Of a DNA stretch of 64,000 nucleotides, positions 16,324 through 24,912 are shown piece by piece; the first letter of the stretch is position 1; every line of letters begins with the position of its first letter. Made by a program: the position numbers and the translations under genes. Origin of the DNA: UBA2862 sp045658005 (lineage in GTDB: Bacteria > Bacillota > Clostridia > Christensenellales > Aristaeellaceae); assembly GCA_045658005.1 (NCBI GenBank), contig JAZOUD010000125.1, positions 48,245 through 112,244 on the forward strand, given 5' to 3'. The notes under the pieces were generated by a model that saw only the letters and a program-made list of their open reading frames with translations, did not search any database and was not told where the DNA came from.

Positions 16324-19110
16324 ATGGAGGAGAAGAAGATCACTGAACGCACCGAGGGCTTTTACCCGCCGGAGGTGATGGAGGGTCCCTTCCTCGAGCC
16401 CATCGCCAAACTGGGCAAGATGATCACCGATCGCATCCCGCAGAAGCTGGGGCTCAAGAAGATCGAGCGCACCGATCCGGAATACTGGGCGCTGGCGCTG
16501 ATGATCTCCGACGAGGAGGCCGGGATCGCGCTCAAGTTCGGCGGCATCCGCAAGCCGAAGACGCTAAAGCAGATGGCGCAGATCACCGGCATCCCCGAGG
16601 CGGAGCTGGAGCCGAAGCTGGAGCGCATGTCCTGGGCGGGTGTGCTGGAGTACAACTGGGAAAACGAGCGTCACGAGAAGCAGTACCTGGTGCCCATGTT
16701 TGTGCCGGGCAGCGGCGAGTTTTCCAACATGAATCCCGACCTGATGCGCCAGCACCCGGAGCTGGGCATGTTCTTCAACTACATGACCCGCCTGCCACTG
16801 GAGAAGGTCACCAAGATGGTGCCCCCGGGCGGCGCGGGCATCGGCATGCACGTGATCCCCGTGGAGAAGGCCATCCGCATGGAGGACAAGTCCATCTCCA
16901 TCGAGCACATCTCCCACTGGCTGGACAAGTACGACGGCAAGTACGCCGCCTCGCCCTGCTCCTGCCGCCGAAGCCGCAAGACCTATGACGAGGGCTGCGG
17001 CGACGACGAGGAGGGCTGGTGCATCGCCGTGGGAGACATGGCGGACTACGTGGTGGAAACCAACAAGGGCGGCCGCTACATCACCCGCGAGGAGGCCCTG
17101 GCCATCTTCGAAAAGGGCGAGAAGAACGGCTTCGTCCACCAGATCACCAACATCGACGGCGAGGACAAGATCTTCGCCATTTGCAACTGCAATGTGAACG
17201 TGTGCTACGCGCTGCGCACGTCCCAGCTGTTCAACACCCCCAACATGAGCCGCTCCGCCTACGTGGCCCACGTGGACCCGAAGAACTGCGTGGCCTGCGG
17301 GCGCTGCGTGGAATACTGTCCCGCTGGGGCGGTGAAGCTGGGCCAGAAGCTGTGCAGGGCGGACGGCACGGGCCAAACCTATCCCAAGCACGCCCTGCCC
17401 GGCGACCACTTCTGGAGCGAAAAGGATTGGGACTGGGACTACCGAGACAACAATCGAAAGAACTGCTATGACACCGGCACCGCGCCCTGCAAGACGGCCT
17501 GCCCGGCCCACATCGCCGTGGAGGGCTATCTGAAGCTGGCCAGCCAGGGCCGCTACCGGGACGCGCTGGCGCTGATCAAGAAGAACAATCCGCTGCCCGC
17601 CATCTGCGGTCACATATGCAACCGACGCTGCGAGGCGGCCTGCACCCGGGGCACCATCGACCAAGCCGTGGCCATCGACGAGGTGAAGAAATTCATCGCC
17701 ATGCAGGACCTGAACGCCGAAACGCGCTACATCCCGGAGAAGGTCGTGCCGAGGGTCGTCGGAGAGTTTGACGAAAAGGTGGCCATCATCGGCGCGGGCC
17801 CCGCCGGCCTGTCCTGCGCGTTCTACCTGGCGGAGAAGGGCTACCGGCCCACGGTCTTTGAAAAGAACGCGCTGCCCGGCGGCATGCTGACCTACGGCAT
17901 CCCGTCCTTCAAGCTGGAGAAGGATGTCGTGATGGCGGAAATCGACATCATCCGGGAAATGGGCGTGGACATCCGCTGCGGCGTGGAGGTCGGCAGGGAC
18001 GTGACCATTCCCCGGCTGCGCGCGCAGGGCTATAAGGCCTTCTACATCGCCATCGGCTGCCAGGACGGTCGGCTGATCGGCGTGTCAGGCGAGGACGCCG
18101 AAGGCGTGGTCACCGCCGTGGACTTCCTGCGCAAGACCTCCGCCGGCGAGGCGTGGCCCCTGACCGGCGACGCGGTGGTCATCGGCGGCGGCAACGTGGC
18201 CGTCGACGTGTCCCGCACGGCGGTGCGTTGCGGCGCCGCGAAGGTCAGCCAGTACTGCCTGGAGAGCGAAAAAGAGATGCCCGCCTCGGACGAGGAAGTG
18301 GCCGAGGCCAGGGCCGACGGCGTGGCGGTCAACTGCGGCTGGGGGCCGAAGGAGATCCTGACCGAAAACGGGAAGGTCACGGGCATCGTGCTCAAGCGCT
18401 GCGTGTCCGTGTATGACGCTGACCACCGCTTCAGTCCGAAGTACGACGAGAGCGACACCGTCACCGTGCCCTGCGCCCAGGTGTTCCTGGCCGTGGGCCA
18501 GAGTATACAGTGGGGCAAGCTTATCGAAGGCACGGGCGTGAAGACCGGCCGGGGCAACGGCGCGCTGGTGGACGGGCTGACCTGCCAGACCGACGAGCCG
18601 GACATCTTCGCCGGCGGCGACGTGGTCACCGGGCCGAAGTTCGCCATCGACGCCATCGCGGCGGGCAAGGAGGCGGCCATCTCCATCCATCGCTTCGTGC
18701 AGCCCCACACCTCTCTGACCATCGGTCGCAACCGCAACGACTACATCGAACTGGACAAGGGCGACATCCGCGCGGGGGATTACGACCACTCGAAGCGCCA
18801 GATTCCCGGCGTGGACAGCAGCATTGACCAGAAGAGGTCCTTTCGCGATCCGGTGAAGGTGTTCACCGAGGCCCAGGTGAAGGCCGAGACCGCCCGCTGC
18901 CTGGAGTGCGGCGCTTCGGTGGTGGACGAGAACAAGTGCATCGGCTGCGGCGTATGCACCACCAAGTGCGAATTCGACGCCATCCACATCTTCCGCGAGC
19001 GGCCGGAGTGCTCCACCATGCGCAGGAGCGAGGACAAGCTGAAGTACATACTGCCCAACGGCGCGAAGCAGGGCATCAGGCTGCTGCTCAAGCGCAAGCC
19101 GAGGGCGTAG
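16324..19110 (+). CDS. Fe-S/FAD oxidoreductase (GltD-like) in hyp operon
   Basis: The ATG at 16324 has GAGGAGA at 16310-16316. The product is 928 residues. In order: an N-terminal region of about 300 residues with cysteine groups SPCSCRRSRKTYDEGCG (near 211) and ICNCNVNVCYA (near 286); a 4Fe-4S motif CVACGRCVEYCPAGA near 321; a GltD-type Fe-S entry domain CKTACPAHIAVEGYL...CNRRCEAAC near 389-445; an FAD site IIGAGPAGLSCAFYL near 490; a pyridine-nucleotide site VIGGGNVAVDVSR near 620; and a C-terminal ferredoxin CIGCGVCTTKC near 872. It should shuttle electrons between NAD(P)H and ferredoxin-like partners. Sitting between hypB and hypA, it may supply electrons for, or work with, a nickel enzyme. 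Confidence 0.87.
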   Translation: MEEKKITERTEGFYPPEVMEGPFLEPIAKLGKMITDRIPQKLGLKKIERTDPEYWALALMISDEEAGIALKFGGIRKPKTLKQMAQITGIPEAELEPKLERMSWAGVLEYNWENERHEKQYLVPMFVPGSGEFSNMNPDLMRQHPELGMFFNYMTRLPLEKVTKMVPPGGAGIGMHVIPVEKAIRMEDKSISIEHISHWLDKYDGKYAASPCSCRRSRKTYDEGCGDDEEGWCIAVGDMADYVVETNKGGRYITREEALAIFEKGEKNGFVHQITNIDGEDKIFAICNCNVNVCYALRTSQLFNTPNMSRSAYVAHVDPKNCVACGRCVEYCPAGAVKLGQKLCRADGTGQTYPKHALPGDHFWSEKDWDWDYRDNNRKNCYDTGTAPCKTACPAHIAVEGYLKLASQGRYRDALALIKKNNPLPAICGHICNRRCEAACTRGTIDQAVAIDEVKKFIAMQDLNAETRYIPEKVVPRVVGEFDEKVAIIGAGPAGLSCAFYLAEKGYRPTVFEKNALPGGMLTYGIPSFKLEKDVVMAEIDIIREMGVDIRCGVEVGRDVTIPRLRAQGYKAFYIAIGCQDGRLIGVSGEDAEGVVTAVDFLRKTSAGEAWPLTGDAVVIGGGNVAVDVSRTAVRCGAAKVSQYCLESEKEMPASDEEVAEARADGVAVNCGWGPKEILTENGKVTGIVLKRCVSVYDADHRFSPKYDESDTVTVPCAQVFLAVGQSIQWGKLIEGTGVKTGRGNGALVDGLTCQTDEPDIFAGGDVVTGPKFAIDAIAAGKEAAISIHRFVQPHTSLTIGRNRNDYIELDKGDIRAGDYDHSKRQIPGVDSSIDQKRSFRDPVKVFTEAQVKAETARCLECGASVVDENKCIGCGVCTTKCEFDAIHIFRERPECSTMRRSEDKLKYILPNGAKQGIRLLLKRKPRA

Positions 19111-19112
19111 CC

Positions 19113-19457
19113 ATGCATGAACTGGGCGTTGTGTTCAAGGTGATCCAGCAGGTGGAGGAGATTGCCGCGGAGAACGACGTGACCCGGGTGGAGGCGGTGA
19201 CGCTGTCCCTGGGCGAGGTCTCCGCGGTGATCCCCGAATACCTGACGGACTGCTGGAAGTGGGCCGTAAAGCGGACGGAGGTCATGCGTGAGGCCCGGCT
19301 TGAGATCGAGACGATCCCTGCCGTGACCCACTGCGACGGCTGCGGGCGCGACTATCCTACCGTAGCGCATGGCCGGACCTGTCCCTGCTGTGGCAGCGGC
19401 GAGACCTGGCTGAAGCAGGGAAACGAGTTCATTATCAAGCAGATCGAAGCGGAATGA
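19113..19457 (+). CDS. hypA: HypA, nickel metallochaperone
   Basis: The ATG at 19113 is two bases after the flavoprotein stop. The product has 114 residues with the invariant N-terminal MHE (nickel-binding His2), a GEVSAVIPEYL segment, and the zinc site CDGCGRDYP...CPCCGSGE. HypA binds nickel and passes it to HypB. Although hypA and hypB flank a flavoprotein gene instead of adjoining each other, the tight spacing implies a single transcript. Confidence 0.92.
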   Translation: MHELGVVFKVIQQVEEIAAENDVTRVEAVTLSLGEVSAVIPEYLTDCWKWAVKRTEVMREARLEIETIPAVTHCDGCGRDYPTVAHGRTCPCCGSGETWLKQGNEFIIKQIEAE

Positions 19458-19519
19458 AACAGGCGCGCGTAACGGCGCCGTGCCGGACCGTGAAGATTGC
19501 TGCCTTTGCTTTCCAACAA

Positions 19520-19550
19520 AAGGGGCTGTCTCAAAATGAGGCAGCCCCTT
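19520..19550 (-). terminator. Strong hairpin terminator, minus-strand polarity
   Basis: Arms 19520-19533 and 19537-19550 pair with one wobble around AAA. The run of T lies on the minus-strand side (TTTTGTTGG), so it best serves the decayed dehydrogenase read leftward. It may also end the hyp transcript. Confidence 0.7.
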
Positions 19551-19569
19551 GATGGGCAAGGGTAAAAGC

Positions 19570-19945
19570 CTAAAACGCCACCTTGAAGATGCCGATGATG
19601 TCCTCCTTGGTCAGCGGCACATAGCTGCCCACGCTGCCCCTGGCGGCCTTTTCGGCCATGATGTCGAACTTGTCCTGGCTGGTGATGCCCACCTCTCTAA
19701 GGGTCATGGGGATGCGCAGTTCATCCTTGAAGAAGCGGTCGGTGCAGGCGATGGGGCCGTACTTGATACAGGTCTTCAGCATCTTCGGCTGGAACAGCGG
19801 CGAGCCGGTGCCCCACTTCTCGCTCTTGGTCGTGTCGCTGATGACGGCGAAGGTGTGCATCTCGGACCCGGTGGCCGCCAGGGGCAGCAGGAATAGATTG
19901 GCAAGGCGGCTTTGATCTTCGCGGGATCGATCACCAGGGGGCTGC
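19570..19945 (-). pseudogene. Iron-containing alcohol dehydrogenase, decayed
   Basis: On the minus strand, DPAKIKAALPIYS is followed after a frameshift by LPLAATGSEMHTFAVISDTT and SEKWGTGSPLFQPKM. It then jumps straight to the C-terminal part DRFFKDELRIPMTLREVGIT...DKFDIMAEKAA, stopping at 19570. These are pieces of a butanol-dehydrogenase-like Fe-ADH. The N-terminal nucleotide-binding half and the central metal-binding histidines are missing. An intact relative lies just downstream on the other strand. Confidence 0.75.
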
Positions 19946-19999
19946 GCGCTTTTCGCCGGGCGGGCAGCCCTCGTCATTATTGCGGGAGACACTAAGGTG

Positions 20000-20155
20000 T
20001 TAATGTTTGGTTAAAACAGAGACTATAATCCCCCGGGGGAGCTTGCGAAAGGGGGCTTCGGTCGCTTATAATGGACTCACGCTCAATGAAACAGTTCCCA
20101 TGTTTCTGGAAAGGGTTGCGCTGCGTGGTGAACAGTGCAGCCCCTTTCTCTGTCT
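20000..20155 (+). promoter_or_regulatory. Leader of the alcohol dehydrogenase gene
   Basis: Two -10-like boxes, TATAAT at 20024-20029 and TATAAT at 20067-20072, precede the gene; their -35 partners are weak (TTAATG at 20000, TTGCGA at 20043). A long imperfect hairpin lies around 20110-20155 (GAAAGGG against CCCTTTC). The arrangement suggests a structured untranslated leader of over 100 bases. Confidence 0.4.
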
Positions 20156-20208
20156 TTGAAAGCAGCGGCAAAAAAGCTGTTGATTATATTCTTTAGGAGG
20201 AATGTACT

Positions 20209-21432
20209 ATGGCACGTTTTACTCTCCCCCGGGACATTTATTTCGGCAAGGGCGCCCTGGAAAACCTGAAGGGGCTGAAGGGCAAGAAGGCCATCATCTG
20301 CGTGGGCGGCGGTTCCATGAAGCGCTTTGGCTTCCTGGACCGCGCGAAGAAGTGCCTTGAAGAGGCCGGCATGGAGGTCGCGCTGTTCGAGGGCATCGAG
20401 TCCGATCCCAGCGTGGATACCGTCATGAAGGGCGCGAAGGTCATGCAGGATTTCGGCCCCGACTGGATCGTGGCCATCGGCGGCGGCAGCCCCATCGACG
20501 CGGCCAAGGCCATGTGGATCAAGTATGAGTATCCCGAGTGCACCTTCGAGGACATGTGCAAGGTGTTCGGCATCCCCGAGCTGCGCCGCAAGGCCCACTT
20601 CTGCGCGGTGTCCTCTACCAGCGGCACGGCCACCGAGGTGACCGCGTTCTCGATCATCACCGACTACCAGAAGGGCATCAAGTACCCCATCGCCGACTTT
20701 GAGATCACCCCCGACGTGGCCATCGTCGACCCGGAGCTGGCCGAGACCATGCCCAAGAAGCTGGTGGCCCACACCGGCATGGACGCCATGACCCACGCCA
20801 TCGAGGCCTATGTCTCCACCGCCAACAGCGACTACACCGACCCGCTGGCCATTCATGCCATCGAGATGATCATGAAGGACCTGGTGCCCAGCTACAACGG
20901 CGACATGACCGCCCGCGACCACATGCACGACGCCCAGTGCCTGGCCGGCATGGCGTTCTCCAACGCGCTGCTGGGCATCGTCCACTCCATGGCCCACAAG
21001 ACCGGCGCGATCTTCGCCGACTACGGCGCCCACATCATCCACGGCGCGGCCAACGCCATGTACCTGCCGAAGGTCATCGCCTTCAACGCCAAGGACGCCA
21101 CCGCCAAGAAGCGCTACGGCGTGATCGTGGACTACATGGGCATTGCCGACAAGGGCGATTCCGACGACGTGAAGGTCGAAAAGCTGATCGCCTTCCTGCG
21201 GGGCATGAACGACCAGCTGAACATACCCCACTGCATCCAGCACTACGGCGCGGACAGCTATCCCTGCGAGCAGGGCTTCGTGCCGGAGGACGTGTTCCTC
21301 CAGCGGCTGCCGGAGATTGCGAAGAACGCCATCGCCGACGCCTGCACCGGCTCCAACCCCCGCCAGCCCAGCCAGGCGGAGATGGAGAAGCTGCTCAAGT
21401 GCTGCTACTACGACACCGAGGTGGACTTCTAA
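20209..21432 (+). CDS. Iron-containing alcohol dehydrogenase
   Basis: The ATG at 20209 has an excellent AGGAGG site. The product is 407 residues of the Fe-ADH family: nucleotide-binding VAIGGGSPIDAAKAM, SSTSGTATEVTAFSII, MDAMTHAIEAYVS, and metal ligands in GIVHSMAHKTGAIF and GAHIIHGAANAMYLP. It is most like the AdhE-type dehydrogenase module used to reduce aldehydes to alcohols in fermentation. Codon use is strongly biased to C/G-ending codons, suggesting high expression. It has its own leader and terminator. Confidence 0.9.
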   Translation: MARFTLPRDIYFGKGALENLKGLKGKKAIICVGGGSMKRFGFLDRAKKCLEEAGMEVALFEGIESDPSVDTVMKGAKVMQDFGPDWIVAIGGGSPIDAAKAMWIKYEYPECTFEDMCKVFGIPELRRKAHFCAVSSTSGTATEVTAFSIITDYQKGIKYPIADFEITPDVAIVDPELAETMPKKLVAHTGMDAMTHAIEAYVSTANSDYTDPLAIHAIEMIMKDLVPSYNGDMTARDHMHDAQCLAGMAFSNALLGIVHSMAHKTGAIFADYGAHIIHGAANAMYLPKVIAFNAKDATAKKRYGVIVDYMGIADKGDSDDVKVEKLIAFLRGMNDQLNIPHCIQHYGADSYPCEQGFVPEDVFLQRLPEIAKNAIADACTGSNPRQPSQAEMEKLLKCCYYDTEVDF

Positions 21433-21449
21433 AACCTAAGGTCATTATG

Positions 21450-21490
21450 AATCAGGCAAGGCCGAGATTGCGCGGTCCTGCCTGATTTTT
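21450..21490 (+). terminator. Terminator after alcohol dehydrogenase
   Basis: AATCAGGCA (21450-21458) pairs with TGCCTGATT (21479-21487), followed by TTTT, 18 bases after the stop codon. Confidence 0.7.
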
Positions 21491-21734
21491 GAATCGCTGT
21501 AGCACTTCTATATATGGGAATGAATGTCAAAAGCCATGTGGAAGGATATTCAATAGAAGAATATTAAATGATTGTAAATACATCCCCGGGGTGGGCTTCC
21601 ACATCCATTTAAGACAAGCTATAATCACCTTGGCATTGGATCAAGCATGTCCGGGCGGGCTTCTCTTATCGACACTTGAGGTTCGCCTGCCCGAAGTATC
21701 CAATGAGAATTATTACACGACAGGGGGATGTATT

Positions 21735-22145
21735 ATGGCATGTTTTCTGGTTCCCGCCACTGAAGCGGTGGTAGCGACGGTCGTCAGGAAGGTCTTGGAG
21801 AAGACCCAGGACCACGGTGAGACCGTCAGGGTCAGGCTGGACAACGGCAAGACGGAGGTGGCCGAGAAGCTGCCCTTTGCCCGGAAGCTGAAGTGGTTGA
21901 CCAACCTGCTGTGGGGCGGCTCCGCACTGCTGGCCTTTGAGCATTTGTGGCACGGCGAGGTCGTGCCGTGGTTCCCCTTCCTGACCGCCATGAGCGATCC
22001 CGCGGACAAGGCGGAGATGCTGCACGAGATGTCCACCGTGGGCGTGACCATGGCGGTGCTGATCACACTGGTCTGGCTGGGCATGCTGGCCGCTTCCTCG
22101 GTCATCGAGAAGCGGGCGTTGGAGCCCCAGTCTGTCAAGGGTTAA
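21735..22145 (+). CDS. Small membrane protein, unknown function
   Basis: The ATG at 21735 follows AGGGGG. The product has 136 residues (MACFLVPATEAVVATVVRKV...). Residues 20-50 are charged and probably cytosolic; two hydrophobic segments follow (WLTNLLWGGSALLAFEHLW and TVGVTMAVLITLVWLGMLAA). No family was recognised. It is followed after 14 bases by a second small membrane protein, and the pair ends at a terminator. The spaced arrangement suggests a two-subunit membrane complex. Confidence 0.7.
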   Translation: MACFLVPATEAVVATVVRKVLEKTQDHGETVRVRLDNGKTEVAEKLPFARKLKWLTNLLWGGSALLAFEHLWHGEVVPWFPFLTAMSDPADKAEMLHEMSTVGVTMAVLITLVWLGMLAASSVIEKRALEPQSVKG

Positions 22146-22159
22146 GGAGGGCTGCCGGT

Positions 22160-22477
22160 ATGACGCTGCTCATCTGTGTGTTTGCGGCCATCGTCGCAAC
22201 GGTGAAGTGGTATAGGGACGCGCCCGAGGGCAACATGAAGCTGGGCATCCTGTGCTGGATGTACTGGGGCGCTTCGATCATGTGGCTGGTGGACGCGATC
22301 TTTGAGTATGCCGAGCTGGGGGCGGAATACTTCACGCCCGCGCCGGCCGACATGCTCAACGACGCCTTCCTGGGCCTGGCCGTCGTGGCGCTGGGCCTGA
22401 TCATCTGGCTGGTGTGGCTGCTGATCAAGGATCCCAGGGGCGTGGTGAGGGCCGCGCTGATCCGCAGAAAGGCATAG
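22160..22477 (+). CDS. Small membrane protein, unknown function
   Basis: The ATG at 22160 has AAGGAGG upstream in the intergenic gap. The product has 105 residues with three hydrophobic segments (TLLICVFAAIVATVKW, LGILCWMYWGASIMWLVDAI, DAFLGLAVVALGLIIWLVWL). The C terminus is basic (RAALIRRKA). It pairs with the preceding gene in an operon. No known family was recognised. Confidence 0.7.
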   Translation: MTLLICVFAAIVATVKWYRDAPEGNMKLGILCWMYWGASIMWLVDAIFEYAELGAEYFTPAPADMLNDAFLGLAVVALGLIIWLVWLLIKDPRGVVRAALIRRKA

Positions 22478-22493
22478 GAAAGAATACGACAGG

Positions 22494-22524
22494 CGGCTGC
22501 ATCGGACAACGATGCGGCCGTTTT
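22494..22524 (+). terminator. Terminator of membrane-protein pair
   Basis: CGGCTGCATCG (22494-22504) pairs with CGATGCGGCCG (22510-22520) with one wobble, then TTTT. Confidence 0.7.
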
Positions 22525-22542
22525 CATACGATGGAGGAGCCA

Positions 22543-22861
22543 ATGCATCTGGATGACCGGCACAGATACAGCCAGAGGGAGAGCGGCGAGGGCTACAATC
22601 GCTACATCGCCGTGGAGCTGGAGTCCTTTCGGAACTGGGCGTCAGCCTGTACTATCCAGGGATGAATGTGAACCGGCTGGACTTTCCCGATTGATCCTTC
22701 GACCTGATCGTGAGCCGCAACGTCACCTCATGGCGCTTACGGACCTGGGCATGGCGTTGGAAATTCAGCGGGACATCAGCAGGCTCGTGTACGGCGCCTG
22801 GGAAAAGGAGCTGTACGCCGAATCGCCGCTGTTTGAGATCTGCGAAAGGCGAGTAAAATAG
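22543..22861 (+). pseudogene. SAM-dependent methyltransferase, decayed
   Basis: The ATG at 22543 opens with RHRYSQRESGEGYNRYIAVE, the N-terminal pattern of class I methyltransferases that accompany nickel/peptide ABC operons. The frame breaks after ELESFRNW. A middle piece (LDFPD, stop, SFDLIVSRNVTSW) and a C-terminal piece (DISRLVYGAWEKELYAESPL) appear in other frames. The SAM-binding glycine loop is missing. It sits just upstream of the Nik-type operon, which also ends in an intact methyltransferase with related motifs. Confidence 0.65.
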
Positions 22862-23010
22862 TTATTAAATGATGGCTCCGATATCCCCCCATGGGGCTTC
22901 CGAATCTATTATATTGCATTTATAATTGTATCAGTAAGCTGATAATACATAGGACGTTGATCATACGTGTCAACATCTGCGGTGTGCGCATCGGCGCGCT
23001 GAAGGGTATC

Positions 23011-23112
23011 ATGGCGAAATCGCCGGTGGTGGGCAGCGGGGTCTGGATCTGCGCGGCGCTGTGCCTGTTCGTCTACCACAAAACCGACCGTTGGGTGCAG
23101 GGAAAGGAGTGA
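23011..23112 (+). CDS. Possible small single-span membrane peptide
   Basis: A 33-residue frame with one hydrophobic segment (VGSGVWICAALCLFVYHK) stops 6 bases before the permease start, and its last codons contain the permease ribosome binding site. The frame is open further upstream (to about 22891) without a recognised motif, so it could also be the tail of a lost gene. Confidence 0.25.
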   Translation: MAKSPVVGSGVWICAALCLFVYHKTDRWVQGKE

Positions 23113-23118
23113 GGCTTC

Positions 23119-24060
23119 ATGGGGCGATACGCGGTAAGGCGCCTGCTTCAGCTGATCCCTATACTGATCGGCATCACCTTCCTGTCCTTTGCCATGATGC
23201 GCCTTGCAGGCAGCGACGCCGTGACGGAGATGTACGCGAACAAGGGCGCAGTGTCCCAGGAGGTCATTGACGCAAAACGGGCCGAACTGGGCCTGGACAA
23301 GCCCTTTGTGACCCAGTACTTCGCCTGGCTGGGCGGCATGCTCCGGGGGGATATGGGCGTCAGCTACGTCTCAGGGCGCGACGTGTTCCAGACCTTCGTG
23401 TCCAAGCTGCCGGCCACGCTGCTGTTGACGGCGCTGTCCATCCTGCTGACCGTCGTCATCTCCATACCGCTGGGCGTGCTGGCGGCGGTGAGGCATGATA
23501 AGATCACCGATTACTGCCTTCGATTTTTGAGCTTCATAGGCAATTCCCTGCCGAACTTCTTCGTGGCGCTTTTGCTGATGCAACTGCTGGCCATCAAGCT
23601 GAATTGGCTGCCGGTCATCTCCAGCGGCACATCCATCCGAAGCGCCATGATGCCCACGCTGACGCTGGCGATCTCCATGTCCGCCAAGTACATGCGCCAG
23701 GTTCGGGCCACGGTGCTGGAGGAGCTGAACAAGGACTATGTCATCGGGGCGCAGGCGCGGGGCGTGCGGGGCAGCGTGGTGCTTTGGCGGAGCGTCATCA
23801 AGTCGTCGATGCTCACCATCGTGACGCTGCTGGCGCTGTCCATCGGAAGCCTCTTGGGCGGCACGGCCATCATCGAATCCATCTTCATGTGGGACGGCGT
23901 GGGCAAGCTGGCGGTGGACGCCATTACCATGCGCGACTATCCGTTGATCCAGGCCTATGTGGTGTGGATGGCGGTGATCTACGTGCTGGTGAACCTCATT
24001 ACGGATTTGTTGTATCACGCCCTCGACCCGAGGATCAGATTGGGGGCGGTGGACGGATGA
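23119..24060 (+). CDS. Nickel/peptide-type ABC permease, first subunit
   Basis: The ATG at 23119 follows AAGGAG. The product is 313 residues with six predicted membrane spans. Its opening YAVRRLLQLIPILIGITFLS is classic for DppB/NikB permeases. The conserved EAA-like loop is seen in YVIGAQARGVRGSVVLWRSV. It pairs with the next permease, with a 4-base overlap. The family imports peptides, nickel or metal-chelator complexes, and NikB is the closest pattern by eye. Proximity to hypA/hypB and a methyltransferase favours nickel or a metallophore, but the substrate is inferred. Confidence 0.82.
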   Translation: MGRYAVRRLLQLIPILIGITFLSFAMMRLAGSDAVTEMYANKGAVSQEVIDAKRAELGLDKPFVTQYFAWLGGMLRGDMGVSYVSGRDVFQTFVSKLPATLLLTALSILLTVVISIPLGVLAAVRHDKITDYCLRFLSFIGNSLPNFFVALLLMQLLAIKLNWLPVISSGTSIRSAMMPTLTLAISMSAKYMRQVRATVLEELNKDYVIGAQARGVRGSVVLWRSVIKSSMLTIVTLLALSIGSLLGGTAIIESIFMWDGVGKLAVDAITMRDYPLIQAYVVWMAVIYVLVNLITDLLYHALDPRIRLGAVDG

Positions 24061-24911
24061 TGAAGCAGCCCACCGTTCGCCCGGCCAGGATCAGGCGGGA
24101 CACCGTCAAGGCGCGGCTGATCATATTCGGTATACTGGCCGTGCTACTGATACTCTGCTCACTGTTCTCGGAGTACCTGACCCCATACGATCCCTATCTG
24201 CAGGACCTCTCCAATGCCAAGGCCGCGCCTTCGGCCCAGCATATCTTCGGCACGGACCGCTACGGGCGGGACATGCTCTCCCGGGTGATCGTCGGCAGCC
24301 GTACATCCATCTTCTCGACGCTGCTGCTGGTGGCGGTGATCACGGCCATTGGCACGGTGATCGGCGTGTTCTGCGGCTGGCACGGCGGAACCATCGACAC
24401 GGTGCTGATGCGCATATCGGACATGTTCCTCGCCTTCCCGGGCCTGGTGTTCGCGCTGGCGGTGGCGGGCGTGCTGGGCGGCGGCCTGCACAACGCCATA
24501 TTCGCTCTGGCGGCCATCAGCTGGCCGAAGTACGCCCGCATCGCCCGAAGCCAGACGCTGGCCCAGAAGGAGACCCCATACCTGAGGGCGGCGAGGCTGT
24601 CCGGCAGCGGCACGATCAAAATATTGGCCAAGCACATCCTGCCGAACATCATCGGCCCCATCCTCGTTACATCCATGCTGGACATCGGCACGATGATGAT
24701 GGAGCTGGCGGGGCTGTCCTTCCTGGGCCTCGGCGCGAAGCCGCCGATTGCCGAGTGGGGCAGCATGATGAGCGAGAACCGGGCGCTGATGACCACGGTG
24801 CCGTGGATCACCATGGCCCCGGGCCTTGCGATCTTCGTATCGGTGATGATCTTCAACCTGCTCGGCGACACCGTCCGCGACTACGCCGACCCAAGAGCGA
24901 GGGGACGATAG
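24057..24911 (+). CDS. Nickel/peptide-type ABC permease, second subunit
   Basis: Starts at ATGATG (24057) overlapping the upstream stop. The product is 284 residues of the DppC/NikC type: GTDRYGRDMLSRVIVGSRTS near the start, the cytosolic loop YLRAARLSGSGTIKILAKHI, and LAGLSFLGLGAKPPIAEWGS near the end. With the preceding subunit it forms the transmembrane channel. Confidence 0.85.
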   Translation: MMKQPTVRPARIRRDTVKARLIIFGILAVLLILCSLFSEYLTPYDPYLQDLSNAKAAPSAQHIFGTDRYGRDMLSRVIVGSRTSIFSTLLLVAVITAIGTVIGVFCGWHGGTIDTVLMRISDMFLAFPGLVFALAVAGVLGGGLHNAIFALAAISWPKYARIARSQTLAQKETPYLRAARLSGSGTIKILAKHILPNIIGPILVTSMLDIGTMMMELAGLSFLGLGAKPPIAEWGSMMSENRALMTTVPWITMAPGLAIFVSVMIFNLLGDTVRDYADPRARGR

Positions 24912-24912
24912 T

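Noticed and set aside
19990..20020. Possible Rex redox-repressor site before the alcohol dehydrogenase
   Set aside because: TGTTAA and TTAAAA are present, but the spacer is 7 rather than the usual 4 and the right half deviates from TTAACA.
22862..23010. Possible nickel/cobalt riboswitch or NikR site before the importer operon
   Set aside because: A GTTGATCATACGTGTCAAC-like patch caught the eye, but no conserved riboswitch core or spaced NikR half-sites could be identified by eye.
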